From Lecanicillium sp. G3 (Eukaryota; Ascomycota; Sordariomycetes; Hypocreales; Cordycipitaceae), in assembly GCA_037575805.1 (NCBI GenBank), contig JAZHPD010000028.1, positions 124,001 through 188,000 of the forward strand: a DNA stretch of 64,000 bases, given 5' to 3'. Of the stretch, positions 21,643 through 32,400 are shown in pieces. The position numbers and the translations under genes are program-made. Position 1 is the stretch's first letter; each line of letters begins with the position of its first letter. The notes below the pieces were generated by a model. The model was not told the DNA's origin, did no database searches, and saw only the letters and a program-made list of their open reading frames with translations.

Positions 21643-23553
21643 CTAAGCATCCGAGCGCTTCTTCTTCTTCTGCTTCTTCTCCTTCTTCGTCTCGACCTCG
21701 GACTCGTCGTCGGAGTCGTGCTTGCGCTTCTTCTTCTTGCCCTCGTCGGCAGAGGCCTTGGTCGGCGTGGCGGCGGCCTCCTTGCGCAGCTTCTTCATCT
21801 CCTTCTTGGAGAAGACGCGTGGCTTGCCGTTCTCGACCTGGATGTCGCCGCGCTCGTACTTGCGCTTGAACTTCTTGACCGACAGGCCGGCCATGTCGGC
21901 CAGGCGCTCGTACTCGTCGCTCGACAGCTTGGCGACGTTTGGTGTGGCGGCGTCCCCGTCACTGTCGGCGTCCTCCATTTCTTCGTCCTCCTCGACGACC
22001 TCGATCCTCTTCTTCTTCTTGTCCTTCTTGCTCTTCTTGGAGTCGCCGTTGGTGGCGGCCTCGGTCTCGTCCTCGACACCGTCGGCGTCGACGTTGTAGC
22101 GGCGAGTCTCCTTCAGGGTGAACTGGCCCGGGGCCATGATCTCGCCAGAGGGCGCGACGTTGGTGCCCTTGGGCAGCAGCGGGCGACCCTCGAGCTTGCG
22201 GAGGTGGTTCTCCAGCTTGATGCGGCTGCTCAGGCCGAGCATGGCGCGCTCCTCGTCCTCAGCCTCCTCGTCGTTGTCGCCGAGGGCGTCCACGCGGAGA
22301 CCAAGAGCAGTCTTGGCCGCCAGCATACGGGCAATCTTACCCTTGTTGCGGCCGGTGGCCTGGCCAATCAGGGAAGAGTGGTAGATGAGACCATACTTGG
22401 GCGTATCGTGCTTGGTCTTGAGAGCGCGGAACAGCGCCTTCTCGGCACCGAGAATCTGGATGGTGGAACCGGGGGCCTTGGCCAGGTTGATTAGGGAACC
22501 GGCGTGGGCGACGAGACGGGCACCGACGAGGTAGCCCAGAAGGGCAGTCAGGTTGGGGGCAATGGCGCGCATGCGGCTCTCGAGGTATGACGAGAGCTCG
22601 GCACGGTAGTTGGTGTACACGAGAACCTGGTCGGCCAGGAGCTGGATGTTGTGAAGATCCTCCTCGGTAATCTCAGTACCCATGGAAATCTCGGCGGCGG
22701 CCTTGATGGCGGCCTCCATCTCCTCGGGAAGGATGTCGGAGAGGTCGGACTCGGCCATGTTGCCACGCATGCCGACCTTGAGGACAATCTTGGCGTAGGC
22801 GAGGTTGTCACCAAGAATCTTGGCCATCTCGGGGAAGTGCCAGCCGTACCACTCCTTGGTACGCATGGCGTAAACATTGAGCTCCTTGTCCATGTCGTCA
22901 AGCAGCTTGATGGCCTGGATGATCATCGAGTCGATCTTGTCGGCGGAGAACTTGAGCTTGTGGCGGGACATGGAGTGGGAGAGACCGAGAGACATGCGGT
23001 CGACGTTCTCCTGGGCGAGGCCGGGAATGAGCGAGGGAAGGTGCTCACGAATGCCACGGAAGACATCCATGGTGTTGCCACCAGCGAGGGGGGTGATGTT
23101 CAGGTCGGGGAGGTTGGAGATGGCGGTACCGAGTTTCATGTCGGCGACGGCGATGGAGGCCTTCTTCTCGGACTTGAGGTCTTCGAGGATAGAGGTGAGG
23201 AGTTCGGGAACCTTGCCGTCCTTGAGAGAAGCGGCCTCTTCGAGGGCCATGGCGGCGCTTTCGAACTTGACAAACTTTTTCAACTTGAGCCTGCAGAAAT
23301 GTCATTAGTGCCAAATTCGTTTGTCGGTCGTGTAATTATTTTTTTCTCGGCTCTTACATTTCCACCAGCTTCTCGGGGCGACCGAGCTCAGCGGCGAGGT
23401 CGTCATTCTTGAACAGCTTCTTGTCCGCAGACTTGAACAGACCGTAGCTGCGAAATTGTCAGTGAATGTCTCCAAGGCACTGGACCCCGTGCAGGGTCTC
23501 GTGGGCGGAAAATCTCACCCTGCCGGCGTCTCGGCAAGAACAAAGAGAGACAT
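21643..23553 (-). CDS. NOP58: Box C/D snoRNP core protein NOP58
   Basis: Three exons on the minus strand (23553-23519, 23447-23358, 23290-21643) join to 590 residues starting MSLFVLAETPAGYGLFKSAD, the diagnostic NOP58 N-terminus. NOP5NT, coiled-coil and Nop domains are present: SLGLSHSMSRHKLKFSADK, the NOSIC-like EWYGWHFPEM, and the Nop signature GSLINLAKAPGSTIQILGAEKALF. The C-terminus is a long KKE/KKD tail ending KKKKRSDA, typical of NOP58. With NOP56, SNU13 and fibrillarin (NOP1) it forms the box C/D snoRNP that 2'-O-methylates rRNA in the nucleolus. The first exon has only 35 coding bases; its reading frame and splice sites (GTGAGA/GCAG, then GTAAGA/GCAG) agree exactly. It shares a 438-base intergenic region with VMA6. 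Confidence 0.97.
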
Positions 23554-23991
23554 AATGAATAGTTATGATCCCTCAGACACTCCTGCAAAATGATATGGGT
23601 GTTAGTATCACTCGCGGTGCGCAATTGCGGTCGATGTGCGCGCGCAAGTTCTTGGTGCAGATTGGTTGGGAAATTTTTTTGACAAGCTCTGCCATGGATC
23701 CCAAAAATTTTGGTGTCGAACTGGGACGCAGAAGTGGGCTAGACCGGAATCCGGCGGTCGAATTTTTCCGGATCCAAGGTTGGCAGTGGCGCCCACCGGC
23801 CGGCCACTCACGTGGAGAGGCTAGGCGTAAGCGGCCGGCCAGCCTCGACACCTCTGTCGTAAGTGTCTGGCGATTACTGAAGGCAACCTGACGGCATCGC
23901 TCAAGCTAGCTCGGCATCACAACAATTCAATCCTATACCCGTTTGCCGCAAGTCTCGCTTCCAGTGCATCGTGAAATAGCTGCCGGTCAAG
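23554..23991. promoter_or_regulatory. Bidirectional promoter region NOP58 / VMA6
   Basis: 438 bases between two divergent start codons. It contains the E-box CACGTG (23809-23814), flanked by two copies of CGGCCGGCCA (23797-23806 and 23832-23841, 35 bases apart). Such palindromes are plausible transcription-factor sites; which factor binds is not known from the sequence. Confidence 0.55.
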
Positions 23992-25234
23992 ATGGAGGGT
24001 CTCTTCTTCAACGTCAACAACGGGTCAGTACCCAGACTAAAGCTGGAGATGCGGGAAGCTAACCTCGTCCAGCTACATCGAGGGCATCGTTCGCGGCTAC
24101 CGCAACGGCCTCCTCACGACGCCTGCGTACAACAACCTGACCCAGTGCGAGACCATTGACGGTGAGTAGTCATTGCGACGTGAAATGTGCTTCTGTACTG
24201 ACGTACGCAGACTTGAAGCTCCAGCTTGGACCTGCTTACGGCGACTTCCTGGCCTCCCTGCCTCCGAATCCTTCGACCTCGAGCCTTGCCGCAAAGACCA
24301 CTGATAAGCTCATTTCTGAATTCCGATATGTTCGAGCCAACGCCGTTGGCTCTCTTGCCACATTCATGGACTACGTTACCTACGGCTACATGATCGACAA
24401 CGTCGCGCTGCTTATTACCGGCACCCTCCACGAGCGTGACACCCGCGAGCTTCTCGACCGTTGCCACCCTCTGGGCTGGTTCGAGACCATGCCTGTCCTT
24501 TGCGTCGCCACCAACATCGAGGAACTCTACAACAGCGTGCTCATTGAGACCCCTCTGGCCCAGTACTTCAAGGGCAGTCTCAGCCACCAGGACCTGGACG
24601 AGCTCAACATTGAGATTGTCCGCAACACCCTTTACAAGAACTACCTCGAAGACTTTTACAACTTTGTCAACACACACCCCGAGATGGCCGGCACCCCGAC
24701 GGCCGAGGTCATGTCCGAGATGCTCGAGTTCGAGGCGGACCGACGAGCCATCAACATTACGCTAAACTCGTTCGGCACCGAGCTGTCCAAGGCGGACCGC
24801 AAGAAGCTGTACCCCAGCTTCGGAAAGCTGTACCCGGAGGGAACCCTTATGCTGTCCCGTGCTGACGACGCCGAGGGCGTCCGCCTGGCGGTGGACGGTG
24901 TTCACGACTATAAGACCTTTTTCGATGCCGTGTCGGTGGGCGGCGGCGGCGGCGCCGGCAACATGGGCGGCGGCAGCACCGACGGCAAGAGCCTGGAGGA
25001 CATGTTCTACCAAAAGGAAATGGAAATCTCCAAGAGTGCTTTTACCAGACAATTCACGTACGCGATTGTGTATGGCTGGGTGAAGCTACGAGAACAGGTA
25101 AGCATCTCGCATATCGTGTCATCATCACTGCGTGCTAACCTGGTTAGGAAATCCGCAACATCACCTGGATCGCAGAGTGCATAGCCCAGAACCAAAAGGA
25201 CCGTATCGGAAACTTTATCAGTGTTTTCGCTTGA
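23992..25234 (+). CDS. VMA6: V-type proton ATPase subunit d (VMA6)
   Basis: Four exons (23992-24023, 24073-24161, 24211-25097, 25148-25234) yield 364 residues, close to the size usual for this subunit. The protein begins MEGLFFNVNNGYIEGIVRGY and contains LTQCETIDDLKLQL, FMDYVTYGYMIDNVALLITG, LYNSVLIETPLAQYF and the closing RNITWIAECIAQNQKDRI, all characteristic of subunit d. It sits on top of the c-ring of the Vo sector at vacuolar, Golgi and endosomal membranes and couples the stalk to rotation. The first coding exon has only 32 bases. A Gly-rich insert (GGGGGAGNMGGGS, about residue 270) interrupts the otherwise well-conserved C-terminal half. Confidence 0.97.
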
Positions 25235-25487
25235 GCACGTTTTGATTGATTGCTTTTTTTCAGCATTTGTAGTATAGCGCCGCCACAAGGCTTAATGTTT
25301 CGACGGGATTGTTAGAAGCACGTTTGCAAAAGGGCAAGGCAAGGACTTTGTAATGGTTTTGTTAAACAAATTGCTTTACACTGACGCTCTTATGGCTTCA
25401 TATTGTACATGTAGGAAGTAAAGTTATTCTACAGTCGCAGTCTTGCGCTCCCCTCGCACATCTTCCCCGTTTGTCACCGTGCGTCTC

Positions 25488-26114
25488 TTATCGCAGCTCA
25501 ATCTGCCCCTTCCACATGGCGGGCGTGATGCCGAGCTTCTCAATCATGTTTGTCCAGCGGCCGCTGCCGCGCTCCTTCCTCTCCATGTACCGCAGGAGCT
25601 TCTGGCGCTTGTGCAGCATCAGCCGCAGGTTCCTCTTGTTGTGGATGTCCTTGTACCCGCGGTTCTCCTGCAGCGTCCGCGCGAGGTTGCGGATCTTGGC
25701 CGTCAGGATGGCGATCTGCACCTCGGAGGAGCCCGTGTCCGGGCCGGCGCGCGCCGGCATCTCGACCTCGTTGACGCGCACGCCGCGGGGCTTCGGCGCG
25801 ACCGCGCCGTCGGTGCTGTGGCGCCCGAGCTCCTCGACGATCCGCGCCACGTTGAAGTGGTACCTGTCGCGCTTGCTACCGTTGCCGAGGTCCGTGATGC
25901 GGCGGACGGCCTCGACGGCGCGCGCGTGCCTGGCGTCGTGCAGGTCGGACGCCGCCTGGCCGTCCTCCATCTGCGCCGAGACGGCGCCCGCGACGGGCCT
26001 GGTCAGCGCGCGGGCGTGCTGCGCGACCTCGTCGATCTCGGCGTCGGTGAGGTAGTGCGCGCGTCGCGTCGCGGCGGCGGCGGTGCTGCTGCTGCCGGGC
26101 GACTCGGCGGTCTT

Positions 26115-26160
<46 letters not shown>

Positions 26161-26565
26161 CCGGCGGCGGTGCTCTCGAGGGACTCGATAAAGGGCGTGC
26201 GGTGGCCCCAGATGGGGTCGCCGAGGAGGGCGTCGCGCTCGGATTGCAGCTCGCCGCGGCGCTCGAGGTTGGCGTTCTTGCGCTGCTGGGCCTGCGCCCA
26301 GCGGTAAGGGTCCTGCTTCGCCTTGCGGCGCTTCTCGCGCTGGGAGAGGTTGGCCGTCTGGACGAGGGGCATGAGCGGCGTGCGGGGGGCCGTGGTCGCA
26401 GGGCGGAGGCAGACTGATAATCAAGTTAGCCATCTTTCACCCTTCAAGGCTGGGTAGCCATCGATCCCCGTAATTCTCTGGGAGGATACAGGAAGGGACC
26501 AATTGAGGGGGTTACGTACGGTTCACCGTGCCTAGGCGCTGCAGTGCTTCTAATCTGGGCGGCAT
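25488..26565 (-). CDS. Mitochondrial small-subunit ribosomal protein uS15m (MRPS28-type)
   Basis: Two exons (26565-26520 and 26413-25488) give 323 residues. The first exon (MPPRLEALQRLGTVN) and the following basic/hydrophobic stretch look like a mitochondrial targeting sequence. The C-terminal ~90 residues are the S15 domain: GSSEVQIAILTAKIRNLAR, HNKRNLRLMLHKRQKLLRYM and a terminal MIEKLGI. Like yeast Mrps28 it is much longer than bacterial S15 (~89 residues) because of an N-terminal extension. That extension includes a run of about 16 Gln encoded by CAG repeats (around 26110-26160), an unusual feature for a ribosomal protein. The gene converges on VMA6 (253-base gap) and diverges from RPS0. 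Confidence 0.92.
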
Positions 26566-26974
26566 TGTGACGGTTTGTGTGTGTGCTGTGGTGGTTTGCT
26601 ATCTCTGAAGCTATCTCCAGACGCTCCCAACTTCAAAATTTCCTTTGCCAGTCTGCTCACGTTGGCCCCGAGCCAGGAGAGTCCCCTCCCAAAGACTCCA
26701 CAAATCCCCCAAAAACGCCTAGCGTATACATCACGTGCATGACTGTCCATTTTGGGACGTTGCTCGCTTTTGCAGAATCCGCTAGTCTGGAAGAGTACTA
26801 GCGCGATGAGGGCTCCTCGCACCAAAAGACCACACATTTTTTGGCCAAAATTGATTTTTTGGTGGGCTGTCGCGAACTTTTCCTCTTTGGCGAACACCTC
26901 CCACCATCTCGACTTCTCTTCCTCTTCTTCATTCTGCAACCCCTCCCATCCAGAACAGAACAACATCAGTCAAG
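26566..26974. promoter_or_regulatory. Bidirectional promoter region uS15m / RPS0
   Basis: 409 bases between divergent starts of a mitochondrial and a cytosolic ribosomal protein gene. A CACGTG palindrome lies at 26732-26737. The RPS0-proximal part is strongly pyrimidine-rich on the coding strand (about 26890-26950), typical of the leader of translation-machinery genes. Confidence 0.55.
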
Positions 26975-28050
26975 ATGGCCCCCAACAACCTGCCGTCCAT
27001 TTTCAACGCCACCAGCCAGGACATTGAGATGCTCCTGGCTGCCCAGTCTCACCTGGGTAGCAAGAACTTGCAGGTGCACATGGAGCCTTACCTCTGGAAG
27101 ACCCGTGTCGACGGTGTCAACGTCCTCAACGTCGGCAAGACCTGGTAAGGGAAAACCCCCCTTCTCGACATCTACAGCTTGCGGAAAGCAAAAAACCCCG
27201 CGGCGCTTTTCAAAGGAAACAAGGCAATTGAGGGCTAACTAACGCCGCCTCGCAGGGAGAAGATTGTCCTCGCCGCCCGCATCATCGTCGGCATCGACAA
27301 CCCGGCCGACATCTGCGTCGTCTCCGCCCGTCCCTACGGCCAGCGCGCCGTCCTCAAGTTCGCCGCCCACACCGGCGCCACCCCCATCGCCGGCCGCTTC
27401 ACCCCCGGCAGCTTCACCAACTACATCACCCGCTCGTTCAAGGAGCCGCGCCTGATCATCGTCACCGACCCCCGCACCGACGCCCAGGCCATCAAGGAGG
27501 CCTCGTACGTCAACATCCCCGTCATCGCCCTCTGCGACACCGACTCCCCCACCGAGTACGTCGACGTCGCCATCCCCACCAACAACAAGGGTCGCCACGC
27601 CATCGGCACCGTCTGGTGGCTGCTCGCCCGCGAGGTCCTCCGCCTCCGCGGCACCATCTACTCCCGCGAGACCCCCTGGGACGTCATGCCCGATCTTTAC
27701 TTCTGTACGTGCTTTTCCTTCCCCACCAAACGAAGAAAAAAAAAGAAGAAAAACAAGAATCAAGCTGCTAACCACCGTTTTGTTAAACAGACCGCGACCC
27801 CGAGGCTGAGACCGAGGAGAAGGCCGAGGAGGAGAAGCCCGCCGAGGAGGAGGGCCCCGCCGCCATCGAGTCCGGCTTCCAGGCCGCCCCCGGTGACTGG
27901 GACGCCTCTGGCGCGCCCGGCTTCTCCGGCGCTGGTGCCTCTGGCGCCGCCGCTGGCTGGGACGGTGCCGGTGCCGCCGGCGAGGACTGGGCCACCGCCG
28001 GCGCCACCGCCGAGTGGGGTGCCGAGGGCGCCAAGGAGTCCCAGTGGTAA
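26975..28050 (+). CDS. RPS0: 40S ribosomal protein S0 (uS2)
   Basis: Three exons (26975-27144, 27256-27704, 27791-28050) encode 292 residues. The start is MAPNNLPSIFNATSQDIEML. Conserved uS2 sequence follows: QSHLGSKNLQVHMEPYLWKTR, HTGATPIAGRFTPGSFTNYI, EPRLIIVTDPRTDAQA and NNKGRHAIGTVWWLLAREVL. The C-terminal tail is acidic and then Trp/Gly/Ala-rich with repeated GDWD/AGWD/AEW motifs ending SQW, as in eukaryotic SA/p40 proteins. It is needed for 40S assembly and 20S pre-rRNA maturation. Introns carry standard GTAAGG and GTACGT donors; I saw no box C/D-like sequence in either. Confidence 0.97.
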
Positions 28051-29496
28051 TGAACCGCGCGCGGACGACGACGGTGTCGTTGCCGCCGAGGCTGCTCCCG
28101 CTGCTGCTGCTTCTTCTGCTGGTTTCGCTGCTTCCTCCGGACCTTTGACGGTGGTGCGGAGTGGTAGATTCAAGACGGGGGCACCAGCCGCTGTGCTGCT
28201 TTCCTGTCTTGAGGAAACCTTTCTTATACCCCTGACAAAAAAAAGCATGGAGAAATCAACATCACCAACAAGAAAAAAAAAGAGCCCTTTAGATATTCGA
28301 GAAGCCTCGAGGCAAAAACACCTGCCCCCTCCCCATCCAAAAAAAATTGAAGAGAAGAAATTTTGAAAAAGAAGCTTTGAACAACTGCACGTTTGTTACA
28401 GGGAACCCCATTGCTATATGAAAACAGAAAGAGAAGAGGAACATTTATCCACTGGTCACCGCCGCACTGGTACTAATGAGGGAAAGATACTCGTCAAAAT
28501 CATCTCGAGCGGCTTTTATCATTTTTTTTCATTTGTTATTACAAGCTGGACAGAAAAATATTTGCGTGTGTTTCCCTTTGTGCTCTCAACTATTACGTCG
28601 AGTGCCGCTGGGAGATGTTTTGACGAGGGAAAGCCCTGTACTGGCGGCCTGGGGTGGACTTGACCGTTATCCCGCCGGGGATTTGTGTTTTCTTTTCTTA
28701 ATTTGGTTTCTTAGTCTTTAGTTCAAGATGCTCCTTTTTCAACGTTCCGTCTCAAGCAAGTGATGACTCGTAACTTGAAAGCGTAAGATTTACCAAGTAA
28801 CAAGCATGTATTCTCGTCACGATAAGTATTCAAGGCCGGGATTGTTCAATTGCAAACGCATTCTGTATTCCCTCCACGAAAAAAAATCTGCATCACGGGT
28901 ATATAGTGTGCTCTCTCTAACACAAACAACAACTCCTCCCCCTCTCCACCCCTCTGCCAGCCTCTATCTCCCCTAGCTCCCCCATATCAAGTTCAATCTG
29001 AAATGAATCCTCCCCATCTTATAAACAAAGAACGACCAATCAATACACATAAACAAAGAATCTTAGACTTGGATCTGATCCATACCACCAAAAAAAGAGA
29101 AAGAAAAACAATCCAGCTCCAACGAGTGTATCAAATACCGATTCTCCAAAAAAGAACAAAACAAGAAACCCAGTGATGGTGACATTCTGCATGCAGACTA
29201 TTAAGAAATATAAAAGTGATTGTATAATAAAAAAAAAAAACCCCAAAACCAAGAAAATGCAAAAGTAATAGTGAATGCATATGCTTCGCTGACGCTGAAG
29301 AGTTCGAATAAACCAAAAAAAAAAAAAAAAATAAGAGGAAGAGAGATATGTGCTGTTTGCTTTGCGTCATATGTAGAGTTGTGTAATATTTCGCTTGTGC
29401 GTCATTATGCATTCTCAAAAGGCAAACGCCGCGAAAAGGCGAAAGGGGGTATAATATAAAGAAAGAGTGATGAAGCGAGTCGTGGATCTTCGCAGA
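28051..29496. other. Intergenic between convergent RPS0 and LTE1-type genes
   Basis: Contains both 3' regions. AT-rich, with A runs near 29230-29240 and 29314-29330. No gene supported; a frame continuing past the RPS0 stop in another phase is a shadow of its GC-rich tail. Confidence 0.55.
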
Positions 29497-32400
29497 CTAG
29501 CACTCGAGACCCTCAGAGTGACTTCGAATCTCCTCGTCGCTGAGCGCGCCGACCCAGAGACACCGCTCCGTGATGCCCTCGATCGGGTGAAACTTGTAGT
29601 GCGTGCTCGACTCCAGCAGCCTGAGCAGCACCTTGACCACCGCCGCCGCGATGCGGCACCGCTCAAAGTTGACCAGCGGCGCCGTCTCCGGCGAGCTCGC
29701 AATCTCCGACGGCCGCTGCGCGTTGTACAGCAGGTCGTGCGTGTAGATGCCCAGGAACGGGATGCAGCCGGTGTCGGTGCCGACCTCCATCTCGGCGCGC
29801 AGGTTCAGGAAATTGCGCGTCGGCGTCACCAGGGCCTCGAGCTCCGCCAGCGTCCGCAGGTCGTGCGCGGGGACCATGGTCCACGTCCGCGAGAGCCGGG
29901 TGACCTCGTTGCTGCAGAGGGCAATCGTCAGTTGCGCGAGCGTGGCAAAGTTGCGGTAGCGCCGGCAGTGCGCGGCAATGTGAATCATCTTGATGATGCA
30001 TCGCGCACGCTCCTCGACGTGCTGCGTGAGAACGACTTCGGAGATGGCCCATTTAACCATGATGTTGAAGCGCGCAATCACGACCTCGACGCCGTGCGCA
30101 TCGCTGTTGCGCAAAAAGTCGACCCAGGAACGCGAGCCGCTGCTAGCAGCATTCTTCCAGTTCATCTCGATCAGTTCCTTCCAGTCAATCTCGTTGAGTG
30201 CGTCTTTCTCAATCAGCGTAAACTGCTGCGCGAGAATGTCCGAGTCGAACGCGAGGATAAAGGGCAAGTGAACAGAGAACTTTCTGACGTCGGGGTCTGG
30301 CTGCGGGGCGCTGCGAGGCATCTCCAGGGCAGCAGGCGAGGATTGCGTCGCTGTAAGCGTCTGCGTGAACGGTGCGGTCGGCGTGCCGTCAGGCGTCGGC
30401 GGCAGTGGACGCGATGCATACATTGCCTCGGTGTTGTTAAAGGTAGGCGATGCGGGCTGGCGCGGCGTAGACAGGGGCGGGGAAATAGGCTGGAGCATGG
30501 AGTCGGTGATGGGATCGCCCAGAGGATGAGGAGGGAGCTTGCGGCTAGGGTGGTGGAGATTGTCGCCGGTCTGAGCTGGCGTAGGCTCGCGGGTCGAAAG
30601 CTCAGATGAAATATCGGAATTGGCGTAGCTCTCATCCTCCAAGAACGATTGCTGATCGCGCAAGGAAGGCTGCGTATCTCCAGGCTTGATCCTTTCCAAG
30701 CTTTCGGTCTTCTCTACCACGTCGTAATCGTTCTCCGCGGCGGCGGCCTCGCCCGTCTCAACTGACGCGGCGTCGCAGAGGACTGACGTCTCCGGGAGAC
30801 CCTTGCTTGGAACGGGTGTAATGTCCTCCGAATCGCACAGAACCGACTTGTCCGCCCAGCTATCGGAAGCGTAGCGACTGCCTCCATCCTCGGTCAGGCC
30901 TCTATCGAGCAGCGGAATTGAGTTGTACGACTCGACCGAGGCTTCGGAAAGGAATGAGTGCACCCCAATACTTCGCGACGCATGGCGCCCCGCGCTCGAG
31001 GCGTTGGATTTGCCAGCGGATTGTCCACGGCGGCTCAAGGTGCTGCCAGCGGGTCCACCGCCCATAAACTGCAGCGCTCGGCCGAGTTTCTCAATGTCGA
31101 TGGCCTCGTCATCGTTGCCCTCCGAGGATGTACCCTTGGATCTTCTGCTGAATTTGCCTTCCAGCTTCGCCAGGGCCGACTCGATGCCACCGTCGTCCTC
31201 ATCATCAGGGATCTTAGCCAATCTCTCGGCTTCGGCCTCGAAAGAGGGCCGTGCTGGCGGTTTATTCGAAGAGCCTGTGCTGAAGAGCGACAACCTCTTT
31301 GCCTTGTTTGTGTTCTTCCTCGTGAGTTGGCCGACGGAAAAGACATCCTGGCGCTCCTGGTGGTAGTCGCCGTACTCGGATTCAATATCGGCGACTGAAT
31401 CGGGAGAGCTGCCAAAGAAGCTCATGCTGCGGGCGGATTCAGAGTATGCCATGATGGATCCGACGGACTGGGACCTCCTAAGTACCCGGTGCTCGAGATC
31501 ACCGACCCTGTCCGCGTCACGCAGATTGCCGCCCGGACGGCGGCGAAGCACGCGCAGAGGCTCAGGGATCGAAACGTCAGGATCATTCATGGACTTCTCG
31601 GACAGCGTCGTCGCGTCGAAGCTGCGGATTGTCGAGGGAGGGACGACAGCGCTGCCGAATGAGCTGTGACGGTGGTGCAGTATGGAGTTGAGCGACTGAT
31701 GCGTCTTGGACGAGCGCGTCCTCCTGTGCATGCGGAACGTGCCGCCGCTGAGGGGCGGGTAGCGACGACTTTGGCGGGACGTCAACGATGGCCTGGGAGC
31801 ATCTTCAGACAGCCGCTGCGACAGGCGAGAATCTGTGTCCTGCTGCAAAGTGGCGAGGTCAGGGATGAAGGGGGGAAGTTCATCCGGACTTCCTATTGCT
31901 GGCGGGTGAATGAGGTAGGAAGAGCGACGAGGGGCGCCGCGGTTGAGGACGCTAGGAGGCGTGTTGGGTGGCGTCGGGCCGCCGGTGACGGGTATGAAGG
32001 AATCGGGCAGAGTCTCCATGGAGGGTCCTTCAGACGGCTGGATCATCATGCTTCGAGGGACATCAAACGGGATAGTGTCATCGACAATAACAATGGACTT
32101 GCTACCCGTTGTGATGCCCATATCGCTGGTCGGCCGTTGGTGTTCAATGCTTGGCAGATCACCGAAGCGGAAATGATGTGGCTGTTCGGGGAGAACAGGG
32201 GCAGCATCTGGCACGGGCACTTCGCCCTGTTCCTCGCGGACTGCCTTTTTGAAATCCTCTGCCACCTCGGCACCAAGGAGATCGATGCGAACGGCGGGCC
32301 GGTTTCCGTTGTGCTGTGCTTCTTCCTGGGGAACAACAGCGGTGCCCGGAAGCCGGCTGGATGCCGCATCTGGAGGACCAACGGGGGAAATGCGCGTCAG

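Noticed and set aside
25443..26417. 324-codon plus-strand frame opposite uS15m
   Set aside because: Shadow of uS15m; Leu runs are the complement of the CAG repeat.
27145..27790. snoRNA in RPS0 introns
   Set aside because: Neither intron shows a clear C box (RTGATGA) with a D box (CTGA).
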